The notes under the pieces are model-generated. The model saw only the letters and a program-made list of their open reading frames with translations. It did no database searches and was not told the origin of the DNA. This document shows, piece after piece, positions 30,691-40,333 of a stretch of DNA of 64,000 nucleotides. The position numbers and the translations under genes are program-made. Source of the DNA: Gigantopelta aegis. Its lineage: Eukaryota > Mollusca > Gastropoda > Neomphalida > Peltospiridae. Where the stretch lies: contig NC_054703.1 in NCBI RefSeq assembly GCF_016097555.1, positions 39,174,770 to 39,238,769 on the forward strand, in the 5' to 3' direction. Position 1 is the stretch's first letter, and each line of letters starts with the position of its first letter.

Positions 30691-31505
30691 GGTGGGTGTA
30701 GGAGTGGGGGTGGAGTTGAGAGCAGTAGTGATGATAGGTGAAGGAGTGAGGGTTATAGTAGGGGTGGTGATAGATGAAGGAGAGAGGGTGCGGGTGGAAG
30801 TGTGTTTGGTGGTAGAAGAAAGAGTGGGGGGTAGCGGTTGTGGTGTTGATAGATGAAGGAGAGAGGGTGCGGGTGGAAGTGTGTTTGGTGGTAGAAGAAA
30901 GAGTGGGGGTAGCGGTGGTGGTGGTGATAGATGAAGGAGAGAGGGTGCGGGTGGAAGTGTGTTTGGTGGTAGAAGAAAGAGTGGGGGGTAGCGGTGGTGG
31001 TAGTGATAGATGAAGGAGAGGGAGCGGGTGGAAGTGTGTTTGGTGGTAGAAGAAAGAGTGTGGGCGGGGGGGGGGGGGGGGGGTAGCGGTGGTGGTGGTG
31101 GTGATAGATGAAGGAGCGAGGGTGAGGGTGGAAGTGTGTTTGGTGGTAGAAGAAAGAGTGGGGGTAGCGGTGGTGGTGGTGATAGATGAAGGAGAGGGTG
31201 CGGGTGGAAGTGTGTTTGGTGGTAGAAGAAAGAGTGGGGCTAGCGGTGGTGGTAGTGATAGATGAAGGAGAGGGAGCGGGTGGAAGTGTGTTTGGTGGTA
31301 GAAGAAAGAGTGTGGGCGGAGGGGGGGGGGGGGGGTAGCGGTGGTGGTGGTGATAGATGAAGGAGAGGGGGTGCGGGTGGAAGCGTGTTTGGTGGTAGAA
31401 GAAAGAGTGGGGCTAGCGGTGGTGGTGGTGATAGATGAAGGAGAGGGGGTGCGGGTGGAAGCGTGTTTGGTGGTAGAAGAAAGAGTGGGGCTAGCGGTGG
31501 TGGTG
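30690..31505. repeat. 76-79 bp G-rich minisatellite with a three-unit higher-order period
   Basis: About nine units contain TGTGTTTGGTGGTAGAAGAA (anchors at 30801, 30880, 30958, 31035, 31135, 31211, 31287, about 31384 and 31462). Two units are longer (97 and 100 bp) because of poly-G runs. The minus-strand 300-residue Pro/Ser/Thr ORF (30632-31534) is produced by the repeat and shifts frame between units, so I do not call it a gene. Confidence 0.92.
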
Positions 31506-31590
31506 AGTTTCAACTTCGGCTGGTTCACTTCCACAAAAGGGTTCTCTTATTCATATAGTTGTAGGTGTCCAGTGTTAATGTTCGCTGTCG

Positions 31591-31885
31591 GGCGGGACGT
31601 AGTCCAGTGGTAAAGCGTTCGCTTGATGCGCGGTCGGTCTAGGATCGATCCCCGTCGGTGGGCCCATTGGGCTATTTCTCGTTCCAGCCAGGGCACCACA
31701 ATTGGTACATCAAAGACCGTGGCATGTGCTATCCTGTCTGTGAGATGTTGCACATAAAAGATCTCTTGTTACTAATGAACAAAATGTAGCGGGTTTCCTC
31801 TCTAAGACTATTTGTCAAATTACCAAGTGTTTAACCCCCAATAGCCGATGATTAATAAATCAAGGTGCCGTTAACCAAACTAACT
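31591..31885 (+). mobile_element. Full-length SINE (type 2 head)
   Basis: GGCGGGACGTAGTCCAGTGG, TAAAGCGTTCGCTTGATGCG, GGATCGATCCCCGTCGGTGG, GCACCACAATTGGTACATCA, GTGCTATCCTGTCTGTGAG, AATGTAGCGGGTTTCC, AATAGCCGATGATTAATAAA. It has the A and B boxes of a tRNA-like promoter and the common 3' tail. No clear TSD. Confidence 0.9.
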
Positions 31886-32322
31886 CTTGTTCCCGTTACT
31901 ACGTTTAATAAACACAGTATTTATTCAACTAAAAGCGACTATATGATGCATTTCCTTGTATTTCTTATATCAACTAATTATATCAATTTATCAAGTGTTA
32001 TATCAACTAATTTATTTTAAAATACAAAAGAACAGCAACATAAATTTTCTTCGGTTACATAATTCTGTGATGTTTCATGTCCTGTCCTGCATTTGTTAAG
32101 CATAATCAAAATCCGAATTCAGAGCAAAAACGGATACTAGAGCCGTTCATATCGTCATTGTGTTGTGTTGCTCCTGTGTACGAGTATGTTGAACAGTAGC
32201 CACAATCCATAGTAGATCCAAAACTAATGTCACTGGGAGTTTTAAATAATACTTGTTTTCATTTCCGAGACATTTCAAAAACAATCTCAAAATTTCGTTA
32301 GTCACTCCCTCCTGAATTCCGC
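31886..32322. other. Intergenic, nothing recognised
   Basis: AT-rich sequence. The 69-residue minus-strand ORF at 32147-32356 has no familiar domain. Confidence 0.5.
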
Positions 32323-32386
32323 GATTGTGTTGAGAGGATGACTGGCAATTTTTCAAATTTTGGCTGGAAGGATATCTTTTGGCGGG
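32323..32386. repeat. Possible left terminal inverted repeat of the Polinton relic
   Basis: ATTGTGTTGAGAGGATGACTGGCA followed by ATTTTTCAAATTTTGGC and then GGCGGGAA is the approximate reverse complement of 39352-39441 (ATTGTGCTGAGTGGATGACT read on the minus strand). Only about 60 bp match, much shorter than a normal Polinton TIR. Confidence 0.5.
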
Positions 32387-32736
32387 AAAACAACGCCTTC
32401 TATTGAAAGAGGGTTTTAACAGGTATTTTTAAACGTCGTTGTGACGAGTGCGATGGGGTCGCTCCGAAAGTGCGCTGTGACGTCATCGAAGTGGGTTTTT
32501 CGCTGGATTTATTTATAAACGTGTTGCAACACGTCTTTTGTTGACGAAAACCGCTCGAAACCGGTTCCAGTCGTTTTAGCCAATCGCAATCGCGCAGTTC
32601 AACGAACGCGTTAGAATGTAGCCTACCTTATCGGTTTTATTCCATCCAGCAGCTAGTATAAAGCTTCCTCTTGCAAATAGTAATCTTCATTTGAGTAAAT
32701 GCATTCGAGATTAGCAAACAGTATTCGTGGATCATT

Positions 32737-32880
32737 ATGGCACACCCACGACGTGAACCAGAGAGAGTGATATCGAAGGATTCCCAGTGGTATAAAAGCA
32801 AGTCTGAAGCTGTCGACTCACTCAAACGTGTTATAGCTCGTGGTGTTGACATTCCAGATTGTTGGGGAGGACCGTACTAG
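32737..32880 (+). CDS. Small hypothetical ORF of the Polinton relic (47 aa)
   Basis: Starts MAHPRREPERVISKDSQWYK and ends DIPDCWGGPY, followed by TAG. Basic N-terminal half. I do not recognise it. It lies 172 bp upstream of the ATPase in the same orientation, preceded by a short TATAAAAG-free AT stretch, and may be a small element gene or a chance ORF. Confidence 0.4.
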   Translation: MAHPRREPERVISKDSQWYKSKSEAVDSLKRVIARGVDIPDCWGGPY

Positions 32881-33052
32881 TTTATAGTAAGTCGATCTGC
32901 GTACGTTGTAAATTATGACAGACTTGATTAACGAAACTGTGACTTATTTTTCCTTCTTAAGGATGGAACTATAAAACGAAGACGGCTGTATTGATTCAAG
33001 CATCACTCAAACAGGCCAAGGCGTTGATAGAAACGTCACCTGAATAAAATCC

Positions 33053-33922
33053 ATGATGGGGTCAACATCATGCCCTGAGTGTGGGGACACTTTTTCCAGA
33101 TATAACAATATGCAAAGGCACCGGAGACAGATGCATCGACCAAACACCCTCCCTCCTCCTCCTCCTCCTCCTCCTCCTCAATTCTCCCCATATACTCCTC
33201 CTCCTCCTCCTCAAAGGCCAGTGATACAATCAGCAACCTTGGGATTACAAGCTGAACAATACGGAGAGCCTTTCAAATTTACTATACCATCTAATGCGGT
33301 TTTAGTGGGTCCGAGTGGATGTGGGAAAACTATGTTTATGTACCAAATACTCCAGAAAGGACTTATCAAACCTAAACCTAACAACATCATTTGGTGTTAC
33401 ACTGAGTGGCAGCCACTTTACGATGCTATTCGTGAAACAATGCCCCAAGTCCAGTTTGTGAAAGGTATCCCCTACAACCTACAGGACGACAACTTCTTTG
33501 ATGCACGCAACAACAATGTTTTAATTCTGGATGATCACATGACCAAGGCGAAAGATGATAAACGTATTTCTCAGTTATTTACAAGAACTTCGCATCACAA
33601 AAATTTAGCTAACTTCCTGCTGTTACAAAACCTGTTTCCAAGAGGCAAGGAGTCACGTGATATTGCTCTCAACTCTCACTACGTGACCTTGTTTAATTCG
33701 CCCATTGATAGACATCAAGTAAATTTGTTTGCGAGAAGAATCTATCCAAATAACAGTGATCGTTTTATGTCGGTTTATGAGACTGCTGTTCGGAGACCTT
33801 ATGGGAATCTTACTATAGACTTGCGACCATCAGCTCACGAGAATGAGAGACTTAAACCCAATGTTTTAGATTGCAGCATCAGAAATACAACGAAGGCAAC
33901 CCACTCCACCTACACACCATGA
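33053..33922 (+). CDS. Polinton-type packaging ATPase with N-terminal C2H2 zinc finger
   Basis: Intact 289-residue ORF. Residues 7-26 form a C2H2 finger (C-X2-C-X12-H-X4-H); residues 34-53 are a proline-rich linker. Then comes a FtsK/HerA/A32-like ATPase with Walker A GPSGCGKT at 86-93 and Walker B VLILDD at 156-161, and a downstream NSHYVTLFNSPIDRHQV...ARRIYP block typical of the family. Such ATPases pump DNA into capsids. The start has two adjacent ATGs (33053, 33056). The CTC(n) repeat encodes the polyproline. The finger fused to the ATPase is the unusual feature. The minus-strand ORF at 33036 is antisense. No introns are evident. Confidence 0.85.
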   Translation: MMGSTSCPECGDTFSRYNNMQRHRRQMHRPNTLPPPPPPPPPQFSPYTPPPPPQRPVIQSATLGLQAEQYGEPFKFTIPSNAVLVGPSGCGKTMFMYQILQKGLIKPKPNNIIWCYTEWQPLYDAIRETMPQVQFVKGIPYNLQDDNFFDARNNNVLILDDHMTKAKDDKRISQLFTRTSHHKNLANFLLLQNLFPRGKESRDIALNSHYVTLFNSPIDRHQVNLFARRIYPNNSDRFMSVYETAVRRPYGNLTIDLRPSAHENERLKPNVLDCSIRNTTKATHSTYTP

Positions 33923-33953
33923 ACATAGTTATAACAATAATGCTTTAAATAAC

Positions 33954-34493
33954 GTGTCGTCGCCGCCCGATTGTCAGATACATTCAGACACCCGACCCGT
34001 GGACACTGTTGATCCTGTGGATTCTGAAACCAAAAACAATTTGGATGTGGAATATACAGCCGAAGACGAGAGCGAATCCAGTGACGAAGCAGATACCTTT
34101 GTTATGGCTACTGCTTGTACCGACTGCGGCGTTTTATTTGGCAATATGACGGATCTACAACGCCATATTAAAACATGGTGCCCAGAGAACGGATTTATGC
34201 CCTCCAGAAAACGCGCTAAGATTGATGAAGAAGATGCCTACAATCATGACATTTTTGACACGCAGAAAGGAGGAGAAAAGCGCATGTATGATAAAAGAGA
34301 ACAAGAACTGACTGTAGAATGGCAGAATGTTGGCTTACAGCGAGTATGGGGTCGTGTTCGGACCATGCATATAGAAGACATGAAAAACAGACGTAAGAAA
34401 TATCTACAACAAGGGAAGACACAAGAGTGGATAGACAGAAAACTGCAGCGACTGGGAAAACGAATTGCTCAAAACACTAAGCATTGTTATTGA
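33954..34493 (+). CDS. C2H2 zinc-finger protein of the Polinton relic
   Basis: 179 residues from an alternative GTG/ATG-poor start; true N-terminus uncertain. An acidic N-terminal half (ESESSDEADTF) is followed by a finger CTDCGVLFGNMTDLQRHIKTWC near residues 55-76, a nuclear-localisation-like PSRKRAKID and a basic C-terminus (KNRRKKYLQQGK). It lies 31 bp after the ATPase in the same direction, and its finger resembles that of the ATPase. Function unknown; a DNA-binding virion or regulatory role is inference. The reading probably continues into the 34465 ORF through a frameshift. Confidence 0.6.
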   Translation: MSSPPDCQIHSDTRPVDTVDPVDSETKNNLDVEYTAEDESESSDEADTFVMATACTDCGVLFGNMTDLQRHIKTWCPENGFMPSRKRAKIDEEDAYNHDIFDTQKGGEKRMYDKREQELTVEWQNVGLQRVWGRVRTMHIEDMKNRRKKYLQQGKTQEWIDRKLQRLGKRIAQNTKHCY

Positions 34494-34710
34494 ATTTACA
34501 AAGTATTTTTCAGAAGCACCTTTATTTCGATCTATATTGGATAGTTTAAACAAAACTGACCCTAACACAGATCAAATGCTAATAAAGGACAAAATCAAGC
34601 TACTGCTGAAGCCCATCATGAAAGAAATAATACCGTATGTAGACCTGACGGAAGAAAGTGAATCGGAATCTGATCATTCAGATGCTTCTGAAACGAGTGA
34701 GCAGGAATAG
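34465..34710 (+). CDS. Acidic-tailed ORF overlapping the zinc-finger gene
   Basis: 81 residues, FTKYFSEAPLFRSILDSLNK followed by a Lys-rich helix and the acidic tail EESESESDHSDASETSEQE. It overlaps the previous ORF by 29 bp in another frame, so it may be its frameshifted C-terminus rather than a separate gene. No family recognised. Confidence 0.5.
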   Translation: MLKTLSIVIEFTKYFSEAPLFRSILDSLNKTDPNTDQMLIKDKIKLLLKPIMKEIIPYVDLTEESESESDHSDASETSEQE

Positions 34711-34799
34711 AATACTTAAGTTTAAGCAATACATTTTTATGTTCACATTTGCATTGAGCATAGATCAGACCGGACGTTAAAACCCCTAAACTTATTAGT

Positions 34800-34985
34800 A
34801 TGGCTGTGAAGAGGAAGCGATCAAACCTGATTCACATAATCAAATCACATCCAATCACGATGAAAAGTGAACAGAAGAAACCACTCGTTTTGTTTGTGAA
34901 AATCACATCCAATCACGATGAAAAGTGAACAGAAGAAACCACTCGTTTTGTTTGTGAAAAGACGGGCAGACCTTGGACCACCTGG
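34800..34985 (+). pseudogene. Small basic ORF disrupted by a 58-bp tandem duplication
   Basis: Starts MAVKRKRSNLIHIIK at 34800 and stops at a TGA near 34927. A 58-bp unit (AATCACATCCAATCACGATG...TTTGTTTGTGAA) occurs twice at 34843-34900 and 34901-34958. Since 58 is not a multiple of three, the second unit shifts the frame; without it the ORF would run further to a basic C-terminal end. A small Lys/Arg-rich protein could be a DNA-condensing protein, but this is a guess. Confidence 0.5.
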
Positions 34986-36704
34986 GAAGAAGTTACTTCC
35001 AAAATACTAACACAACATGAACGTTTGTTGATGTACATGATCAAATGTAACATGTCTTTTGTGGTGTTTTTACAAATGCTCTGCAATAAATAATACGTAC
35101 TACTTAAATGCATTTTTGTGTTAATTCTGTTATCGAATGCAGATTCTTAAACCTGAGTACACCTACAGCAAGCGCTCAACCAATTGCGAGGGTCCCCTCC
35201 CCTTTAAAAAAAAAAAGAGAAAAAAGTTCAGGGTTACATTTTCAAGTACCATGATTTTCTTCTTTTTAAAAAAATTATAATAATAATAATAATAATAATA
35301 TAATTATTATTATTATTATTATTTAAGTATTCTCTACACGTTATTTGATACAGACGTTCTTAGTAACTCCGATTTCTCTGTAAACAAAATTGTAATCAGA
35401 ACAGAAACTACCCACTCACTAGGGAAATGTACTTTACGTTTCTAGGTTAACACTTTCTAAATGTATTTTCTTTCCTTTAGAGTATAAAACATCAGTCGAA
35501 CAGAAATATAGCAAATAGCCACGCACGGTAGACTCAACTGAATACGTTTTAGTGTTAAGTATGACCTAAAAATTCCGTGAGCAATGTGACAAACTTAATG
35601 ATACAACAGTTTTCTCTTACCAAACGCTACACACATTTGGACAATGTATTATTGCCCTCGAGGATTTTGTTTTTGACCCTCCACTACATTCATTTTAAGG
35701 TATTTTGCTCTGTTCAGAAATGTATTGCGAGTTATGGTCTTTAATGTGTCAAAAGACTATAATTTAGTCATTAATTTGTTTTGTATAGGCAACCATTCCT
35801 AGTATACTTTAATGTACTTTGTGTTAATATATTAAAATCACTAATATCTATAAGTTAAAATATTCTTTAAAGTAATCTAGTGTCACGCACTCTGAGTTTC
35901 TAGGTTACCACAAGTATTTCATCCTTTAAAAGTAAGACACAGTAAAATGCGAACAAAGTACTCTTTGTACATAAATATAGCAAAGAGTCTCGCTTGACAC
36001 ACTCAACAGAATAGGTTTTATGTTTGAAGTATTAATACTGTGGTCAGTGCCTACTTGCAAAAGAAACATACTCTCCTGACTGAAATTATATTACTTACGG
36101 TCATAGATGACACCTGTTATTTCTATAGGTAAACAATCTCTCACAGACTCCACAAAATCTGGAGTTTCTATGGTATCGCGTTAAAATAGTCTCGCATGGT
36201 TGAAAATTCAGAATGTGTTTTGTATTTGGAAAGTAAGCGTTTAATCTAAAAGTACTTTGACAAAGAAATATACTCCCATCACTGAAAAAAACACAAAAAA
36301 ACCCAATTGAGATTCAGATATCAGCTGTGATTTCTGTAGTGAATAGAAACTTAATCAGGACATAGCAATTTTTAAATGTATGTTAATAGTCCACAGAACG
36401 ACCAAAAAAATGTCAAGTCAGTGGGTACCGGTTTAAAGTTAAATCTCATTGGTCAATAGTAACCTGTCAATAATTTTGAAGTTGTTAGTTATTGTTAACC
36501 GTTTCCAACAAAACTGGGGAACGCAAATATTTTCACAGCATAGTATATAATTTTCAGTATCTTAAACAAATAAGGATAAACTAGTATTTGCCATTCTTAA
36601 TTTTAACATTAGATTGTCGTGTAGATATCCTTTCAAGAAAATTATTTGAATCACCTACTGTGCTTTATTTGGATTTTATACGGGCTTACCTAATGTTGTT
36701 TCAA

Positions 36705-36830
36705 TTTGGATTACCTACTGTTGTTTCACTTTGGATTATATACTGTTGTTTCAATTTGGATTATATACTGTTATTTCAATTTGGATTACCTACTGTTGTT
36801 TCAATTTGGAATACATACTGTATTATCTGT
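36705..36830. repeat. 25-bp tandem repeat, 5 units
   Basis: TTTGGATTACCTACTGTTGT plus TTCAA repeats at 36705, 36730, 36755, 36780 and 36805. The ORFs at 36588 and 36706 derive from it. Confidence 0.9.
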
Positions 36831-37064
36831 TTATTATTATATCGGATTATACTCTAGTTATATCACAAACAATGATAATAAAGAAGTAACGAATTAAATT
36901 AAGCTTGCAGTGTATAAGTAATATGTATTATAAAGGTAGAAGTTACAGGGTCAGCTCTGGGTGAGAAAACAATTTTGCCAAATGATATTTAAATTAAAAT
37001 TACACAAACCTTTTTCACTATTTTTAAAAACCATTTTAAATAACATTTTTAAAAGGTATTTACC

Positions 37065-37228
37065 AATTTAAATAAATTTGTTAATGTTTTGAAAATTATT
37101 TATGAATTTAAACAAAATTTGTTAATGTTTCAAAAATTATTTTTCAATTTAAATAAAATTTGGTCATGTTTTAACAATTATTTTTTCAATTTAAATTAAA
37201 TTTGTTAACGTTTTAAACAAATATTTTA
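37065..37228. repeat. About 41-bp tandem repeat, 4 units
   Basis: CAATTTAAATAAAATTTGTT followed by AATGTTTTGAAAATTATTT repeats at about 37065, 37105, 37146 and 37188. Confidence 0.8.
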
Positions 37229-37594
37229 CCAATTCACAATTGCCAGAATTGTCTACTTTTCACTATGGTGCATTACTTTGCCGTATCCACCCATGATTAT
37301 CTACTGCGGTGATTTTATATTTGGAATACCTACTCTGAATATGTACCAGGAAACACCCTAGTTCATGCAAATAAAAAAATTAAAGTATTTCTTACAGTGT
37401 TTTGTTAGATATATAAAGAGGTATAACCAGAATTACCTGTGGGTACACAATTATACTGCTATCTAGTGAACTAGTATAAGACTAATGTTTAAAAATATAA
37501 CAAACCAGCGTTTTGTGAGACAATCTATTTATTTCAAAACGTTTGTAGAACAACACATAAAGTGGATACATGATTGTGTACAATATTTAACATA

Positions 37595-38151
37595 TTAGTA
37601 TGAAGAGGAAATACAAGGCGGGCTACAATATCTAAAATATTTACATATAAAGTTATACACGAATACATCATTCTGTAATGTATCTTTACTAAACTGATTC
37701 ACAATATCGCTCATCATCAGGTCAGTTTTACATTTTTGTAACAAGTAATACAAACAATAGAATCCACACGTTTTAGCGTTCGCGGTTTGAACGGATTTGT
37801 TATTGTACACGTAAGATGAAGAATGTCTCTTTAAAAAATCTACAAACATTGGATTGTAATATTTGGGTGGTTTACCAAAACTATCGAAAAACTCTGCTTT
37901 ATTATTATTATCAAAATAGAACGCCACCCAGTGATGACCAGGTAGGTGAGATGGGTCTGTGTTCACGATACAGCCCCAGGGATTTAACCGTTTCGTGCGT
38001 GGTACATTGTGTTACTGGAGTAAATACCTACAATGTGTGAACCTAAATCTGGGTCACAGTAAATCGCACACTGAATCAGCTTTCCATTCATGATATTCTT
38101 TATTTGACATACACGTTTCGGGTCTGGTCGATTGTTTAACATCTGCTCCAT
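37595..38151 (-). pseudogene. Adenain-like (C5) cysteine protease of the Polinton relic
   Basis: The minus-strand ATG at 38151 opens MEQMLNNRPDPKRVC...YCDPDLGSHIVGIYSSN. A frameshift near 38015 then leads to the well-conserved part: CIVNTDPSHLPGHHWVAFYF (catalytic His), EFFDSFG (catalytic Asp), a Gln in SVQTANAK and TCGFYCLYYLL (catalytic Cys). Order and spacing match adenovirus protease and Polinton homologues, which mature capsid proteins. The triad is intact but the N-terminus is out of frame, so the copy is probably non-functional. The C-terminal residues after KYFRYC are unremarkable. Confidence 0.85.
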
Positions 38152-38154
38152 AAT

Positions 38155-38392
38155 TCAGTAAGGTTTGAATGTATGCTTTGTTGGGATAATGATTGTTCGC
38201 CGAACTCACCAGCTGGCCTTGTAAATACACAGCGACTTGCGACCACAGAGTTTGTAAAACACGTCTCTTCAGAGCATCGTGAAACTTCTTTGGTCCGTAG
38301 AAAGCTCCAGCGTCTCTCGGTTTTGTATACTATTTTTAAGACCTTTCTTGTTACGTTCATTCTTTTCAGTGTTAGGGTTCACTCTGGATGAC
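38155..38392 (-). pseudogene. Capsid-protein-like fragment of the Polinton relic
   Basis: An ATG at 38392 reads MSSRVNPNTEKNERNKK; after a frameshift another frame reads GAFYGPKKFHDALKRR, LWSQVAVYLQGQLVSSANNH and YPNKAYIQTLLNYGADVKQ. The phrase (F/W)SQV.V.L...LVS..N..YP..AYI.TLLNYG recalls the F54H12.2-like Polinton structural proteins. This is recognition from memory and only a short N-terminal piece is present. Its end overlaps the protease ATG. Confidence 0.6.
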
Positions 38393-38424
38393 ATGACTGA
38401 ACTAATGTATTCTGTGTCATTAAT

Positions 38425-38916
38425 TTATACGCGCAGACGATCTTCTAAACGTAGTATTTTAAGTACTTGTTCTTTTAAAATGTTCATCCACTCTACAGTT
38501 TTAACGTTCATATCCAAATAGTCTTTGCATTGATACTGACACAAAACAAATCCTGGAGTGCTTAATAAAACTGGATCTGCATAAACAAGACGTAACCATC
38601 TGTCAGCAACTACATCTTCGTTCAGTTCAACCCATGCAGTTGTGTAATAGCGTTCGAGCATATCCTCGTGATTCAGTGTTTTACAGGTATGAGTTTTCTC
38701 TTCGTCGAACATGCAGCCCATACACATTTCTTTACAGAATCGCTGAACCAGTTTATACACTTCAAAGGCATAACTCAGAGTTTAAAAAATGTCCAAGCAT
38801 TTTCTGTTATCAACTGTATCTACTTCATCCACAAGCACACGAGTTGGTCGTATTTTCTTGATTATTATTAGCTTGGTACAGGTAGTCAAATCGCAGAAGG
38901 ATCGTTTGGCATCCAT
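38425..38916 (-). pseudogene. Conserved Cys-rich ORF of the Polinton relic
   Basis: The minus strand from ATG 38916 (MDAKRSFCDLTTC) to 38425 is one reading frame with a single internal TAA at 38784-38782. The main part (YKLVQRFCKEMCMGCMFDEE, THTCKTLNHEDMLERYY, WLRLVYADPVLLSTPGFVLC) has a CXXC plus His-X-Cys arrangement suggestive of metal binding. I have seen similar proteins in animal Polinton-like sequences, but no function is known to me. The plus-strand ORFs across it are antisense. Confidence 0.6.
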
Positions 38917-39351
38917 CTTACATTCAGTACGACTCTTAAACCAACAAGTTGATTTTTTCACTATTGATTCATTAAAACTGCATTCTGATCGTAAAACATA
39001 TTTCCAGCTGAAGTAAACAGCCTATTTCTTGTCGTTATAGTTCATCTTTGAACGCAATCGTTACAAATAATAAATAATTATACTTCTCTTTATGTTATAA
39101 ATATATTCAAATGCATTGTTTAAAAAGACTGTTTGCGATTGGTTAATAATAACAAATAACAGGTTTCATCTGGTTTTCTATTCAAACGATATTATTTCAT
39201 CATTGCTAACAATAAACCTTTCAAAGCATATTTAAACAAAGGGCTCTGCACCCATAACCCTTATCACAACATAAACCCAACCCAACACAAAAGACTGACT
39301 CAAAATATCTATAAATAACACCACTTTCAATATGTATTTAGTTCCCATTGA

Positions 39352-39441
39352 AAACGCGCACGTTCCCGCCAAAAATTTTGAAAAAATGCCAGTCATCCTT
39401 TGAAAAAAATGCCAGTCATCCACTCAGCACAATAGGTGCAC
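39352..39441. repeat. Possible right terminal inverted repeat of the Polinton relic
   Basis: The minus strand reads ATTGTGCTGAGTGGATGACT, GGCATTTTTTTCAAA, a repeat of GGATGACTGGCATTTTTTC, then TTTTGGCGGGAA, matching 32323-32386. It lies inside the duplicated unit, so the second copy is at about 42113-42202. Confidence 0.5.
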
Positions 39442-39829
39442 TTCTTTTGTTCAAAAATCCATAATTCGCTCCACTGAACCAGAAAACCCCATTATCTCCT
39501 CCACTGAACCGGAAAAACCAATTATACGCTCCACTGAACCCGAAAGACAATAGGTGCACATCCGTTTTTGTGGATTGGGGACCCATTGTTCCGGAGGTGC
39601 ATATCCATTGTACTGGAGGCGACTCCATTGTATTTCCATTGTTGTCCCCGCTACGTACAAAATATACTACTGTCATTGAATCGGAAATTCTCGCAAGATA
39701 GAGCGCAATGGATTGTGGCGAGATGTTCTGATCGTTGCTCGGTGCGTAGGTTACAGAAACCGACGAAGCCGGGTTGTAATTACATTTTGACAGATTCCAC
39801 ATATACGAAATAGGATTCAGCACTTCCAT
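39416..39829 (-). CDS. Hypothetical ORF, duplicated (137 aa)
   Basis: ATG start, MEVLNPISYMWNLSKCNYNP, then SPQSIALYLARISDSMTVVYF. The C-terminal third is made by a degenerate repeat (TTCAGTGGAG, FSGAYNW/FSGGDNG/FSGANYG). No family recognised. It may be coding only in its first half, or a remnant of the neighbouring Polinton. An identical copy is at 42177-42590. Confidence 0.35.
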   Translation of the reverse strand: MEVLNPISYMWNLSKCNYNPASSVSVTYAPSNDQNISPQSIALYLARISDSMTVVYFVRSGDNNGNTMESPPVQWICTSGTMGPQSTKTDVHLLSFGFSGAYNWFFRFSGGDNGVFWFSGANYGFLNKRSAPIVLSG

Positions 39830-40333
39830 TCTATTTAATATAAAATAATTATATTAACATATAACTATCGATTGTTGGAATCGTGATGTTAAGCAACAAT
39901 AGTTAAGTATTTATTAATCACAAATCACATTTAACAAAGAATCCGTAAGCGTAAAACCAGGAGAGTTGTTTTTCCATATCGTTTCCATTTCAAGTTTTAA
40001 TGATTCGACCTTCCAGAAGCACCCGTCTGCTTAAAACATAAATCGTCTGATTTTTCGCGATTTTTAAATAAATCTGTAATATTTTGAACATCTAGTTTTA
40101 ATTTTAAGTGTTATTTTTCAGTTTTATATGTTGCAGAATTTACTGCAGAATTCATCTAATTTTACCGCAGAATATGTCAAATTTTACCACGGAATTTTAA
40201 AATGTTTGCCGCGGAATTCAGGGGGGAGTGGTAAGTAGATCAAAATACTGATGTTACAATGTGGCATTCAGCTATAGTCTTTAGTTGGAAGTACATCTGA
40301 AACTGATGTCAAAATGAGATAACACTGTCACTT

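Larger units (their letters stand above)
35100..37594. other. Non-coding centre of the relic with degenerate repeats
   Basis: AT-rich. Contains an (AAT)/(ATT) inverted run at 35276-35323. Two loosely similar blocks begin TTCTAGGTTAACAC (35438) and TTCTAGGTTACCAC (35898), each later with AAATATAGCAAA(T/G)AG; there is also a 25-bp array and a 41-bp array. No ORF here looks like a protein. Confidence 0.6.
32323..39441. mobile_element. Polinton/Maverick-like relic
   Basis: Rightward genes at 32737-34985 and leftward genes at 38916-37595 converge on a non-coding middle. The diagnostic pair is a P-loop packaging ATPase and an adenain-like cysteine protease, plus a fragment resembling Polinton capsid proteins. 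Polintons/adintoviruses are 15-20 kb dsDNA elements that also carry protein-primed polymerase and a retroviral-type integrase; neither is present here, so this is a reduced or deleted copy. Short inverted repeats at 32323 and 39441 may be its ends. Confidence 0.75.

Noticed and set aside
30632..31534. 300-residue Pro/Ser/Thr-rich minus-strand ORF resembling a mucin-like protein
   Set aside because: Made by a 76-79 bp minisatellite whose units are not multiples of three, so the peptide repeat changes frame; poly-G runs add noise.
32147..32356. 69-residue minus-strand ORF as an extra Polinton gene
   Set aside because: No motif, and it overlaps the putative terminal repeat.
33036..33236. Glu-rich minus-strand ORF
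   Set aside because: Antisense of the CTC repeat that encodes the polyproline tract of the ATPase.
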